Shown in pieces: positions 53,772 to 63,170 of a DNA stretch of 64,000 nt. Positions within the stretch are counted from its first letter, which is position 1. Each line of letters opens with the position of its first letter. The notes beneath the pieces were generated by a model. That model saw only the letters and a list, made by a program, of their open reading frames with translations. It did not search any database and was not told the origin of the DNA. The position numbers and the translations under genes were made by a program. The stretch lies in the NCBI GenBank assembly GCA_017552535.1, contig JAFZPV010000048.1, forward strand, positions 1-64,000, given 5' to 3'. The DNA is from Clostridia bacterium. GTDB taxonomy: Bacteria > Bacillota > Clostridia > Christensenellales > Aristaeellaceae.

Positions 53772-55880
53772 TCAGACCTCATGGCTCGTGCGCTGCAGCA
53801 CTTCGCTCTGCATCTGCGGCGAAAGTTTGACAAAATAATCGCTGTATCCGCCGATGCGCACCACCAGGTCCCGGTAGGATTCCGGCTCGGCCTGCGCCTT
53901 CAAAAGCGTATCACGGTCAACCACGTTGATCTGTATCTCGAAGCCGCCCCGGCGCAGGTAGGTCTCGATCAGGGCGGCTGCCTTCTCGCAGGAATCCGAA
54001 GTGAACGTCTTTTTGGTGAACTTCATGTTTACGGCCACCCCGCCGATCATCTCCTTATGGGACCACTTGGTGCTGGAGAGGATCGACGCCGTGGGGCCGT
54101 TCTTCTCTCTGCCCTGGCAAGGCCCCGAGCCGTCGCCCAGCGGGAAGCCGGCGTGCCTGCCGTCCGGCGAGGCAGCCGTCTGCCGACCGAAGCGCTCGTG
54201 CATCACCCAGCAGAACACGCTGGGGATCAGGCGGGCGCCGCCGAACATCGGTTTATAGCGGCGGCACTCCTGAACGATATGGTCTACCAGCATGGTGAAC
54301 AGGCTGTCTACGCGGTCCACATCGTTACCGTACTTGTCAACGCCCGAAAGCATCTTAAGCCGCATGGCTTCGAAGCCCTCGAAATCGGCATCCAGCATCC
54401 TGCGCAGCTCCGCAAAGCAGAGCTCACGCTTTTCGAAGATGAGGCGGCGGATGACTTCCAGCGAGTCCACCAGATTCGCCATGCCCACGAAGCTGGGCAT
54501 GATCCAGTTGTATCTGGCGCCGCCCCGCTCGATGTCCGTACCGCGGGAAAGGCAGTCGTTCACCAGGCAGGACAGAAGCGGGTTCATGCTGCGCTCCGCC
54601 CTTTGCCTGCGGTAAGCGTTCTGTACCTCGAAATTCCTTTGTATGGATTCGTCCAGTCGCTCAAGCAGCGCACTCACAAGCTCGTCAAAGGAGGACCACT
54701 CCCTGTCCAGCAGATCGAGCAAAAGCTTAAGCATATTGGTGTAGGGGCTTGCCACCCACACGTTGCTGGATGCGATGGGCGTGATCTCCACACAGGTGCT
54801 GTGGATATAATCGTGCGCCTCTTCCCCGGGCACGCCGTACTCCTTTAGGCCTGCGCTGATCACGTCGTCGTTGAAAATGGCTGGATGGGAGCGCCCGTGG
54901 GAAAGGATGCTGCACGCCTCCAGCAGCAGGGAACGGGGCATGCCGTCCGTCCAGCACAGGCCCACAGACGGATACACGAGGCGTATGTCGTCGATCGCCT
55001 GCATGCCCATCCGGGTCAGCTCATTGAAAACGATATTCCCGTCCTTGTCGCGTCCGCCCAGCATGTAGCCGCTGGACAGGCCGTGGGGAACGCGGTTGTT
55101 GATCTGGATGGCCAGGCAGTCCATGAGCGTCTGGGCTTCGCTGTCGGTGAGGCAGCCTTTGTCCCGGTCAGCGCGGTAATAGGGATAGAGATAGCGGTCG
55201 GGCCGTCCCAGCTGGAATTGCTGCATGGAAAAGTAGCGGTACGGGTTCATGGAAAGGCAGAACGTCATGAAATGCACCGACTGGACCGCCTCGTAAAAGC
55301 TGCGCGCCGGCAGCCTCGGGACCCGCCGGCAGGTTTCCGCGACCAAAGTCAGCTCACTTCTGCGCACAGGGTCTTCACATTCTTCCGCCAGGCGGGCAGC
55401 ATGATCGGCATAACGGTCTGAAAAGGACGCTGCCGCCTTCAGGCACGCCGCACACAGTTTGTAATACCTGCGCCTGCCCTCATCCTTCTGAGCGGAAAGC
55501 AGCCCTTCGACGCGCAGCACGATCCCCTGTACGCCCTCACGCAAAAGCAGTTCGTAATCTACGGCCATGTGGGAATCCTGCCCGAAGCGGACGTCGAGCG
55601 GATCGGCGTAAGATGCGCGCATTTCCTGCCAGCGTTCAGCGTCCCCGGCAGGCAGAGGGTTGGACGCTTTGCCCACGATCAGCTCGCCTTCATCGATGAC
55701 CGGCTCCATACCTTCAAACGCGTGAACGTAGGCGTCAGCGTAGCGCTCTTCCAAGGTCGGGAGATCCCCGTTCCGCGCCCAGCGCTCAAAGAACGCCCGG
55801 TAGAATCCGTCATAGCAGATCACGGGCTCGATGGCCGCCAGCCTCAGCGCCTCGATGCGCTGTTTGTCATAATCGAACAT
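53772..55880 (-). CDS. Glycyl radical enzyme, unassigned substrate
   Basis: A 702-residue member of the pyruvate formate-lyase-like superfamily. The radical glycine is G678 in VRIGGYSD, 24 residues from the end. The thiyl cysteine is C363 in STCVEIT. The Cys-Val-Glu order is that of dehydratase or C-X lyase types (glycerol, propanediol and hydroxyproline dehydratases, CutC), where the residue before Cys is usually Gly; here it is Thr. PFL itself has Cys-Cys. The length is about 80-140 residues shorter than most of those enzymes. No microcompartment genes are nearby. GGAGGGGG precedes the ATG. Confidence 0.9.
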   Translation of the reverse strand: MFDYDKQRIEALRLAAIEPVICYDGFYRAFFERWARNGDLPTLEERYADAYVHAFEGMEPVIDEGELIVGKASNPLPAGDAERWQEMRASYADPLDVRFGQDSHMAVDYELLLREGVQGIVLRVEGLLSAQKDEGRRRYYKLCAACLKAAASFSDRYADHAARLAEECEDPVRRSELTLVAETCRRVPRLPARSFYEAVQSVHFMTFCLSMNPYRYFSMQQFQLGRPDRYLYPYYRADRDKGCLTDSEAQTLMDCLAIQINNRVPHGLSSGYMLGGRDKDGNIVFNELTRMGMQAIDDIRLVYPSVGLCWTDGMPRSLLLEACSILSHGRSHPAIFNDDVISAGLKEYGVPGEEAHDYIHSTCVEITPIASSNVWVASPYTNMLKLLLDLLDREWSSFDELVSALLERLDESIQRNFEVQNAYRRQRAERSMNPLLSCLVNDCLSRGTDIERGGARYNWIMPSFVGMANLVDSLEVIRRLIFEKRELCFAELRRMLDADFEGFEAMRLKMLSGVDKYGNDVDRVDSLFTMLVDHIVQECRRYKPMFGGARLIPSVFCWVMHERFGRQTAASPDGRHAGFPLGDGSGPCQGREKNGPTASILSSTKWSHKEMIGGVAVNMKFTKKTFTSDSCEKAAALIETYLRRGGFEIQINVVDRDTLLKAQAEPESYRDLVVRIGGYSDYFVKLSPQMQSEVLQRTSHEV

Positions 55881-55941
55881 GCTTTCCCCCTCCGCCGCCT
55901 CCGTACCAGCCAGGCGTTATGCCTGCATCATTACAAAATGG

Positions 55942-55970
55942 ATTATACACCAAAGCGGGCCTTGCCGCAA
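55942..55970 (-). promoter_or_regulatory. Promoter of the glycyl-radical operon
   Basis: On the minus strand TTGCGG (55965-55970) and TATAAT (55942-55947) are 17 bases apart. Confidence 0.65.
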
Positions 55971-56030
55971 TCCCGGAGGCAAAGCCTCTGCGTTCCCCGC
56001 AGAAAATACTTTCGGCAAAAGACCGAAGAC

Positions 56031-56060
56031 GGAGGGGACCGGTTTTGTCCGGTCCCCTCC
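56031..56060 (-). terminator. Hairpin terminator after the giant surface-protein gene
   Basis: GGAGGGGACCGG (56031-56042) pairs with CCGGTCCCCTCC (56049-56060). On the minus strand a moderately T-rich tail (CCGTCTTCGGTCTTTT) follows. It lies about 50 bases past the stop at 56113. Confidence 0.65.
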
Positions 56061-56112
56061 GCGGCGGCATGTCAGGCGGATCGGCAGATGCGTCTGCCAA
56101 ACGTCATTCTTT

Positions 56113-59100
56113 TTATTGGCACAGCGCCATGGCCGCCTGCTTTTTGAGCTCCGCAGACAGTTCCTTTACTGCCGCCGCGCTGTCCGGATACAGGAGGGCG
56201 TACAGTTCCGTCCGCACCCGGATGAAGGCGTTGACAGAGGCCTGCTCCTTCAGGATCAGGTGTTTCAGCATCGGCGAAGCTTCTTTTGCCATGTCCGAAT
56301 ACAGGCCGTCCAGCGCGCTGAGCCAGATGGCATCCGCCCTGGTCCATGCCAGGGTGAGGAGTTCTTCGTCTTCGCCGGCGGCCGCCAGCACGCGTCCTGC
56401 CGCCTTTACCAGCGGAAGGTGCCTGTCGCAGACGTTCAGCGCTTTGGTGTACATCACGCTGCCGTTTGAGGCAAAGTCCACGCCGCATATGGACGCGCTG
56501 ACGCGGGCCTGTTCGTGCGCAGCCTTGCCGCTTAAATCCCTGCGCTCCTCAGGAGCGTGCCCGAAGGTAGAGCACAGTTCGCAGGTCCTGTCGCGCAGAA
56601 GCTCGGCGAGCGTTTTATCTATGTCCGCTGTGCCGGGTTCTTCCGCCTCAAGGCGCGCCTTCAGCGCCTCCAGATATGCTTTAAACACCAGCCTGTCGTT
56701 CTCCAGCGCGGTCTTGAGGTCTCCGTCCGCCGCTTTGATCAGCCGCTCGTATTCGGCGTCCAGGGACCGCTGCCACAGTTCCTGGGCCCTGGCCCAGGCG
56801 CGCGCTTCGGCCTGGCCGTCTTCGGCGTCCTTCAGCAACTTCTGAACGGTGGCCTCGATCATGGAATGCTCCAGGCAGAAGTCGTTCGTGTAGGAGGCCG
56901 CGCCTTCACCCTCGGCGGCGAGCACGTATTCGCAGCAGGTCCTGCCGCCGCGCTGCGGCGGGTCAGTTTTGTCGGTGGTCTGCACGATGAGCTCGTTGGA
57001 GTATACGGTGATGACGTTTCCGTCCTCGTCCTCCATGGTGAACCAGCCGATGTTGTAGATATAACCTATGGTCACGTCCGCCTCCGTAACCAGATACGCC
57101 ACGTGCTCCACGATGGGTGCAGAGTCAAGCTTCTCATGGTAATTCAGCCAGAAGCCGGGCACGTCCACCAGGAGGATGTCGTAGGATTCCACATCCTTGT
57201 ACACCCGGCTGCCGGGATTGTACAGCACGATGTCGTATTCCACCTGCTCGCCCTCGGTGTAGGCCCAGCCGTTTTTCGGCGTGCTGGTCTCGTACTTATA
57301 AGCAGCAAGCGGCGGCACAGGTTCGGGGCCGGGGCCGGTTTGTACCGTGATCTCGGCATAGGGATAGCAGTCTATGCGTCCGTACGGGTCCACTTCTGTC
57401 CAGGCCCAGAACTCCACTTCGTTGCGTATATAGCCGCTGTCCACATCGTCCTTGGTGACCCAGTACGGATAGAAGAACGTGGCGGAGGAATACGGCGGCA
57501 CGACCTGATCAGACAGCGGCACGGTCGTGGACGCGCTTCCCTTGTCGTTGAATACTTCATCGATATAGTCCGTCAGGTACAGCGGCACATCCCCTTTGTT
57601 GGTGAAGGTGATGAGGAAGCCGACGTTTTCGCCTTCCACATACCATTTGCCGTTGGCGGGCGCGTTGACCGCCGTCTTGGTGACGCTCATATCGATATAC
57701 GGTTCTTCGGGATCCGGCGGCACATCCTTTCCGATAGGCGTGATGACCGTGTTGGAGAACACCGTATGATCCTCATCCTCGGGATCGGGATAATATTCCG
57801 CCAGGCCCTGGTTGATGATGTCGGTCAGGTTGTCCACGTCGTCCTTGGTGACGGTGTAGGTGAAGAAGCATTCCACGCTCTCGTGCGGGTCCAGGACAGA
57901 CGACTTGTATATGGGAGCGATCTCTCCCCCGACTTCATGAAGCGGATCGTAGATGCCCACATAGTAGATGGGCTCGTCCGAATCGTTGGTGAGAACGAAG
58001 CGGTACTCGATATCCTCGCCTTCCCGATAGTACATGCCGTTGATGGGAAAAGAGTTTTCCATCTTGGAAAGCTTGACCGACGGTTCAGGGCCGGGCTGTC
58101 CCACCGGCACCAGGATGGTGTTTGAGTATATATCCACCTTTTTACCCAGCACAGGATCGTAGTATCTGGCTTCCGCTTCGTTGAGCGCCCAGCCGTCGTC
58201 CGCGTCTTCCTGCGTGGCGTGATAGTGTACGAAGTAGCCGCGGCTCTCACCCGGCCCAAGATCAAAGCCCTTCTCCAGCACGATGTCTTCGGCGTCCGGG
58301 AAGATGGGATCGTCCACCTGGACGTTTTCAACGGTGTAGCCGCCGTCGTTGGTGATGGTCACCAGGAACAGGATCTCTTCGCCCACTTCATAATACGATC
58401 CGTTGTCGGGGCCGCCCACCTCGGCTTTGGTGAGCGTCACCTTGCCGGGGTTCGGCACGGGCGGCTCCCCGCCCGTAAGGACGGTGACCTCGTTTGTCCA
58501 GGCTGCGGAGCGGTCCACTGTGCCCACCAGCGTAACGTCCCTCTGCGACCAGCTCACTTTGGCGACGTTTACGATATATCCCGCCAGCACGTCGAGCTGC
58601 GTGACGGTATGGCTATACTGCACTTCAAACGTCTGGCCGGGTTTGATCGGCAGCGCGGATACTTCGTAATCCTGGGTCTCGTCAAGCAGCTCGTCATACA
58701 ACTTGATATCGTAGATCGGGCTTCCTGTGTTGTTGGTGATGAAGACCGTGTAGGTCACGTCTTCACCTTCCACATAGTACAAACCGTTCGCAGGCACAGA
58801 GGTTTCCTGCTTGATCACGGTGACCTCATCCGCTGGCTTTCCTACAGGCACTCGGACGGTATCGGTGATCTCCCAGATATCGCCATCCTCATCATCGTCA
58901 GACTGCCACCTGCCGTAGGCCGTGTTTTCGTAGTAACCGCGTTCGATATCCGAGGCTTCTATGGTATGGGTCACCTCGTAGTGAACCGTCTGATGCGGCG
59001 CGAGATCGCCGAAGTACAGGGGCAGTATGCCTTCCTCGTCCCTGTCGTCCACGGTCACGTTGTACAGCGGATAGGGCTGGCAGTTCCAGGCGTCGATCTG

Positions 59101-60807
59101 GCAGATGACGGTCTCACCTTCCGTGTAGAATGAGCCGTTCAGGGGCGCGCTGATCTCTTCCTTGGTGATGTACAGCTCCATGTCGCCCTGCTCGTACCAG
59201 GTCTCCACGGTTACGGTGTCGTCGATCAGGTTCTTTTCTTCGACCCCGATGTCCTCTTCCCGGGAATACCATTCGCCAATGGCGGTGTTCTCGTACAGAC
59301 CGTTCACGCAGTCTTCCGCGGTCACCGTATAGGTGAGCTCATAGTGTTTGCTCTCGTGCGGGCCGAACACGGCGAAGGAATCCAGCTCGACGGTGCTGCC
59401 ATAACTGTCCCTGTCGGTGATCACCACGTCGTACAGCGGATAATCCTGCGCGTTGCTGACGTCTATGCAGAAAGTAACGACCTCGCCCTCGGTATAGCTG
59501 GGATAGGCTTCGTATTCGTCCACGCCCTTGATGGTCTTTTCGACGATCAGCTCCATGTCGCCGATGTCTTCTTCACCCAGGGGCAGCATGCACACGTCGA
59601 TGTTGCTGTAGATGTAGGGCAAGTCTCCCAGATCCGCTTTGGACGGCCCGCCGAAGCATTGGAATTCGATGCGCATTTCGCCGGCACTCAGATCGATTTC
59701 GTTCTGTTCCACCATGTAATCCAGCACAAAGCTTTGCGTCTCGCCCGCTTCGAGGTCCTGGATATCCCAATAGTCATACGAGTTTCCGCTGGGCAGCCTG
59801 ATCCAGGTGTCCTCCACAGTGATCTTTTCGTCCGAATTATTGGTTATGCTGACGTTGAACAGGGCTTCATCGTCGGCGAGATAGTACGGCTGCGGAACGA
59901 TGAGCGTGGCGTCCAGAAACAGCTTGTCCGCCAGGGCCGCGTCGCCTATGTGGGCATCCACATATACATAGCCGTTGCTCTTGACCCTGTCCTTTTCCTG
60001 AGACGCGTCAGATGCGGACCGATAAGCGAACAGTTCGAATCTGCGCACGAAGGTTGGGGAATAATCCTCGATATCGCTCTTTTTGACCTGATACACATCG
60101 TCGTAGAAATACCTCGTCTCTCCCGCGGGAACGGTTGCGCCGCGCGGGCCGTCGGTCGCGCCGTAGGTGCCGTCAGGGTTCAGGTAGTACACGCACTGGA
60201 TGTACAGCGGTATGTCACTGATATTCGTTATCTCGTAGACGTACGGTATGCTTTCTCCTTCCAAATAGGTAGGCTGCTTGTTTGCGATGGTGACGTTCAG
60301 TATGATCCTGACCTCATCGGGATCTTCCCCGACATAGAAGGGACGCTGGTGAGTCAACCCGCAGCGGCTGCACTTGCGTTCCTCTATGCCGGGATCGCCG
60401 GGCGCGGCAGGCTTGAACACATACCATTCGCCCCAGTCGTGTCCGAGAGGCGGTAGCTCCCTTCGCCACTCATAGCCGCAGACCCTGCCGTAGTTCACGC
60501 GGGTGCAGTGGTTCATCTCCTGGCCCGGCTCGGTGCAGGTGGGCTGCTTGGTGACCTCCCATTTTTCGGGTGGGAAGTGGTGGCCCAGCGGCGGGAGCGT
60601 CCGCTCACGGTCCGCCTGGCAGACGGAACAGTATTCGTACACAACGCCGGAATCGGTGCAGGTTGGTTCCAGTCGGTCGGTTGCCACCCACTTATGGGTG
60701 TGCTCGCCGTAGCTTGCGGTGGCCTGCGCCGCTGGCCGCAGGCCTGGCAGAATGCCCAGAAGCATCAGCAGCGCAAGGGCTGCAGCGAAGAAGCGTTTTC
60801 GCGTCAT
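56113..60807 (-). CDS. Giant secreted repeat protein (surface/adhesin-like)
   Basis: A 1564-residue exported protein with a signal peptide (about residues 1-29). An N-terminal Cys-rich part has three CxxC-type units, each with a PTCT.. or GI..KC pattern (EYCSVCQ, NHCTRVNYGRVCGY, ERKCSRCG). At least eight related blocks of about 90-120 residues follow, each with [ED]GE.[IV].[YF]....TN....P[IL]Y.V and a DD or D.. ending (DUF11/CARDB-like beta-sandwich type). The last 280 residues are helical, with two copies of a W..SLDA.Y..L.K..D.. pattern and paired cysteines. No LPXTG motif or S-layer domain ends the protein. AAAGGAGGT precedes the start. Confidence 0.82.
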   Translation of the reverse strand: MTRKRFFAAALALLMLLGILPGLRPAAQATASYGEHTHKWVATDRLEPTCTDSGVVYEYCSVCQADRERTLPPLGHHFPPEKWEVTKQPTCTEPGQEMNHCTRVNYGRVCGYEWRRELPPLGHDWGEWYVFKPAAPGDPGIEERKCSRCGLTHQRPFYVGEDPDEVRIILNVTIANKQPTYLEGESIPYVYEITNISDIPLYIQCVYYLNPDGTYGATDGPRGATVPAGETRYFYDDVYQVKKSDIEDYSPTFVRRFELFAYRSASDASQEKDRVKSNGYVYVDAHIGDAALADKLFLDATLIVPQPYYLADDEALFNVSITNNSDEKITVEDTWIRLPSGNSYDYWDIQDLEAGETQSFVLDYMVEQNEIDLSAGEMRIEFQCFGGPSKADLGDLPYIYSNIDVCMLPLGEEDIGDMELIVEKTIKGVDEYEAYPSYTEGEVVTFCIDVSNAQDYPLYDVVITDRDSYGSTVELDSFAVFGPHESKHYELTYTVTAEDCVNGLYENTAIGEWYSREEDIGVEEKNLIDDTVTVETWYEQGDMELYITKEEISAPLNGSFYTEGETVICQIDAWNCQPYPLYNVTVDDRDEEGILPLYFGDLAPHQTVHYEVTHTIEASDIERGYYENTAYGRWQSDDDEDGDIWEITDTVRVPVGKPADEVTVIKQETSVPANGLYYVEGEDVTYTVFITNNTGSPIYDIKLYDELLDETQDYEVSALPIKPGQTFEVQYSHTVTQLDVLAGYIVNVAKVSWSQRDVTLVGTVDRSAAWTNEVTVLTGGEPPVPNPGKVTLTKAEVGGPDNGSYYEVGEEILFLVTITNDGGYTVENVQVDDPIFPDAEDIVLEKGFDLGPGESRGYFVHYHATQEDADDGWALNEAEARYYDPVLGKKVDIYSNTILVPVGQPGPEPSVKLSKMENSFPINGMYYREGEDIEYRFVLTNDSDEPIYYVGIYDPLHEVGGEIAPIYKSSVLDPHESVECFFTYTVTKDDVDNLTDIINQGLAEYYPDPEDEDHTVFSNTVITPIGKDVPPDPEEPYIDMSVTKTAVNAPANGKWYVEGENVGFLITFTNKGDVPLYLTDYIDEVFNDKGSASTTVPLSDQVVPPYSSATFFYPYWVTKDDVDSGYIRNEVEFWAWTEVDPYGRIDCYPYAEITVQTGPGPEPVPPLAAYKYETSTPKNGWAYTEGEQVEYDIVLYNPGSRVYKDVESYDILLVDVPGFWLNYHEKLDSAPIVEHVAYLVTEADVTIGYIYNIGWFTMEDEDGNVITVYSNELIVQTTDKTDPPQRGGRTCCEYVLAAEGEGAASYTNDFCLEHSMIEATVQKLLKDAEDGQAEARAWARAQELWQRSLDAEYERLIKAADGDLKTALENDRLVFKAYLEALKARLEAEEPGTADIDKTLAELLRDRTCELCSTFGHAPEERRDLSGKAAHEQARVSASICGVDFASNGSVMYTKALNVCDRHLPLVKAAGRVLAAAGEDEELLTLAWTRADAIWLSALDGLYSDMAKEASPMLKHLILKEQASVNAFIRVRTELYALLYPDSAAAVKELSAELKKQAAMALCQ

Positions 60808-60837
60808 GATGATTACCTCCTTTGTCGGTCGGTGCAA

Positions 60838-60870
60838 CAAAAAGAAAAGCGCAGCAAAACGCGCTGCGCT
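60838..60870 (-). terminator. Leader terminator (attenuator) upstream of the giant gene
   Basis: On the minus strand AGCGCAGC pairs with GCTGCGCT (60863-60870 with 60848-60855 on the plus strand). TTTTCTTTTT follows. It lies inside the 5' leader, ending about 30 bases before the ATG at 60807, so it must be read through or prevented for expression. Confidence 0.75.
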
Positions 60871-60871
60871 G

Positions 60872-60943
60872 TCAGCCATGCCTGACAGGGCTGTAAACAG
60901 AGCTTCGCTTACCTTCGGATGATCGCGGAATCTCAGCAAACAT
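60872..60943 (-). CDS. Short leader ORF, 23 codons
   Basis: An ATG at 60943 has a strong GGGAGG site eight bases upstream and encodes 23 residues (MFAEIPRSSEGKRSSVYSPV, then RHG), ending in TGA just before the terminator hairpin. Five of 23 residues are serine. It lies in the leader of the giant surface-protein gene and may be a leader peptide or a small protein. Too short for coding statistics. Confidence 0.5.
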   Translation of the reverse strand: MFAEIPRSSEGKRSSVYSPVRHG

Positions 60944-61009
60944 GCTTTGGCCCTCCCTGCTTTGAAAGCGTCCGGGTACGTCAGACAACGGCTATTAATT
61001 CTGTGTAAA

Positions 61010-61038
61010 ATTGTATCAGTTTCATTCGCTTCTGTCAA
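61010..61038 (-). promoter_or_regulatory. Promoter of the giant surface-protein transcript
   Basis: On the minus strand TTGACA (61033-61038) and TACAAT (61010-61015) with a 17-base spacer. The leader is close to 200 bases. Confidence 0.82.
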
Positions 61039-61099
61039 GCACGAAAAGCAGGTTGAGAGCACCAAAACGCCTCGGAACGCATATAATTGCCGCCGTCTA

Positions 61100-61128
61100 T
61101 TGTATTGTGTCAAATTTCAGGTTATAAT
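61100..61128 (+). promoter_or_regulatory. Promoter of the etf-dehydrogenase operon
   Basis: TTGTAT (61100-61105) and TATAAT (61123-61128), spacer 17. It diverges from the surface-protein promoter about 60 bases away. Confidence 0.68.
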
Positions 61129-61192
61129 ACCGTTATAACTAACAGACAGAGAGAACCTTCCCGGCACATTATTCGCAGGAGTGACGCCAGGC

Positions 61193-61972
61193 ATGAATAT
61201 ATTCGTATGCATCAAACAGGTGCCCGCCACCAGCAAGGTGGAGGTGGACGAGCGCACGGGCGTGCTGAAGCGCTCGGGCGTTTCGGGCAAGCTCAACCCC
61301 TACGACCTGTACGCACTGGAGACGGCGCTCAGGCTGAAGGAAGCCGGCGGGGCTAAGGTGACGGTTGGCACGATGGGCCCAAAACAGGCGGAGGCCGTGG
61401 TGCGCGAGGCCTACATGATGGGCGCGGACGAAGGCTACGTGTTCTCGGACCGCCGGCTGGGCGGCGCGGACGTGCTGGCCACCAGCTATACCCTGAGCCA
61501 GGCGATACGCAGCACAGGCGATTACGAGCTGATCCTCTGCGGACGGCAGACCACCGACGGCGATACTGCCCAGGTAGGTCCCGCCGTGGCAGAGCATCTG
61601 GGCATACCCCACGCAGCCTGGGTGTCCCGCCTGAGCCTGAACAGCGACGGTTTGGACGCCGAGCAGCGGCTTCAGGACACGGTGGAGACCGTGCACATCC
61701 CCTTCCCCTGCCTGATCACCGTGGAAAAAGACATTTACATGCCCCGCCTGCCCTCGCTGAAGACCGCGCGTGAAGTAAAGGACAGGCCCGTGCACATCCT
61801 GGACCTCGGCGTGTTTCCGGACACGGACGAAAACCATTACGGCCTGAGCGGCAGCGCCACGCAGGTGGAGCGCATATTCCCGCCGGACAGGAGCGTTTCC
61901 CGCCAGACCTGGACCGGGGCAGGCTGCGCGGACAGGCTGCTGAAGCAGCTGAAAGACTGGAAATTCGTATAA
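61193..61972 (+). CDS. etfB: Electron transfer flavoprotein, beta subunit
   Basis: A 259-residue EtfB-type flavoprotein. Family marks are MNIFVCIKQVPATSKVEVDE at the start, LNPYDLYALETALRLKE, and LILCGRQTTDGDTAQVGPAVAEHLG. EtfB of bifurcating complexes binds the bifurcating FAD, and this GRQ.TDGDTAQVGP stretch is characteristic. It is followed by a ferredoxin-fused EtfA and a dehydrogenase, the same order as lctB-lctC-lctD of Acetobacterium woodii. The start has AGGAG upstream. Confidence 0.92.
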   Translation: MNIFVCIKQVPATSKVEVDERTGVLKRSGVSGKLNPYDLYALETALRLKEAGGAKVTVGTMGPKQAEAVVREAYMMGADEGYVFSDRRLGGADVLATSYTLSQAIRSTGDYELILCGRQTTDGDTAQVGPAVAEHLGIPHAAWVSRLSLNSDGLDAEQRLQDTVETVHIPFPCLITVEKDIYMPRLPSLKTAREVKDRPVHILDLGVFPDTDENHYGLSGSATQVERIFPPDRSVSRQTWTGAGCADRLLKQLKDWKFV

Positions 61973-61982
61973 GGAGGCCGCC

Positions 61983-63170
61983 ATGGCAAAGATAGCCGTT
62001 CTTGAACGCAAATGCACTGGCTGCGGCCTCTGCGAAAAAAGCTGTCCCTTCGGCGCGATCGGCCTGTCCGGCGGCAAGGCGCATCTGAACGAAGCCTGCC
62101 GGGCCTGCGGCGCATGCGCAAAAGCCTGCCCGAGCGGCGCCGTCATACGACTGGAGACCCGCACGGAATCGGTGGACAAATCCAAGTGGCGGGGCATCCT
62201 GGTTTATTCGGAGATAAGCGCCGGACACCTGCATCCCGTATCCACGGAACTCATCGGGAAGGCGCTTGAACTGGCAGCGCCGCTGGGATACGAAGTGAAT
62301 ACGGTCCTCGTTGGCGACGGTGCGCATGCATTCGCCGAAGAGCTCAGGCACTACGGCGTTTCAAAGATATTCGTGTACGACGCACCGGAGCTGGCCGGCT
62401 TCCGGGCGGACGCCTACGCCGCCTGCGCGGAGGACGCGATACGGCTTACGAAACCCTCCGTGGTGCTGGTGGGCTCGACGCTGGTGGGCCGTTCCCTGGC
62501 ACCCCGGCTGGCGACCCGCTTTCATACAGGACTCACGGCGGACTGCACCCAGCTCGAGCTTCGGCCAAACAGCGATCTGGTGCAGATCCGCCCCGCCTTC
62601 GGCGGCAACATCATGGCGCAGATCATTACTGCGAATACACGGCCGCAGTTCGCCACCGTGCGCTACAAAGTGATGGACGCGCCCAAACGCAGACAGGAAG
62701 CCTCTGGCGAGATCATATGCCGCCCCCTGCCCAAAGGCGTATACGTTTCCCCCATCCGGCTGATCAGTTCCAGGGCACTGCCCGCCCGCAAGAGCATTTC
62801 GGACGCGGACGTGCTGGTTGTGGGCGGCAGAGGCCTCAAAAAGCAGGCAGACCTTGAAATGATCAGGACGCTGGCGGAGCTGCTGGGCGGAGACTGGGCG
62901 GTATCGCGCCCGCTGGTGGAGAAGGGCTGGGCCGGCAACGACAGGCAGATCGGCCTCTCCGGCAGGACCGTGAGGCCCAGGCTCATCATCACCTGCGGCG
63001 TGAGCGGGGCCATACAGTTCGCCTCCTGCATGAATATGAGCGAGCGCATCGTTGCCATCAACACCGACCCGGAGGCCCCGATCTTCTCCGTGGCGCACAT
63101 CGCGGTGACGGCGGACCTGTACGAGGTCGTGCCGGACCTGATCCAAAAGCTCAAGGAGGGAACGCCGTGA
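61983..63170 (+). CDS. etfA: Ferredoxin-fused electron transfer flavoprotein, alpha subunit
   Basis: A 395-residue protein. Residues 1-60 form a ferredoxin domain with two four-cysteine motifs (C11, C14, C17, C21 and C39, C42, C45, C49), likely two [4Fe-4S] clusters. The rest is EtfA, with the FAD-binding C-terminal block RPRLIITCGVSGAIQF and IVAINTDPEAPIF. The N-terminal ferredoxin is seen in LctC-type EtfA of the confurcating lactate dehydrogenase. AAGGAGG precedes the ATG; the stop overlaps the next gene (GTGA). Confidence 0.94.
   Translation: MAKIAVLERKCTGCGLCEKSCPFGAIGLSGGKAHLNEACRACGACAKACPSGAVIRLETRTESVDKSKWRGILVYSEISAGHLHPVSTELIGKALELAAPLGYEVNTVLVGDGAHAFAEELRHYGVSKIFVYDAPELAGFRADAYAACAEDAIRLTKPSVVLVGSTLVGRSLAPRLATRFHTGLTADCTQLELRPNSDLVQIRPAFGGNIMAQIITANTRPQFATVRYKVMDAPKRRQEASGEIICRPLPKGVYVSPIRLISSRALPARKSISDADVLVVGGRGLKKQADLEMIRTLAELLGGDWAVSRPLVEKGWAGNDRQIGLSGRTVRPRLIITCGVSGAIQFASCMNMSERIVAINTDPEAPIFSVAHIAVTADLYEVVPDLIQKLKEGTP

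Noticed and set aside
53541..54848. 435-codon plus-strand frame across the activase and glycyl-radical genes
   Set aside because: It crosses two well-supported genes on the other strand and has no recognisable domain.
56557..58125. 522-codon plus-strand frame opposite the giant surface-protein gene
   Set aside because: A shadow of the repeat region; the protein has no family features.
60875..60960. TPP riboswitch, suggested by GCTGAGA in the giant gene's leader
   Set aside because: The second conserved TPP block (ACCTGATC...GCGTAGGGA type) is absent, and the GCTGAGA lies inside the short leader ORF.
60875..61000. c-di-GMP riboswitch in the same leader
   Set aside because: Neither the GACGCAAAGC core nor the tetraloop receptor of class I, nor the class II motif, could be found.
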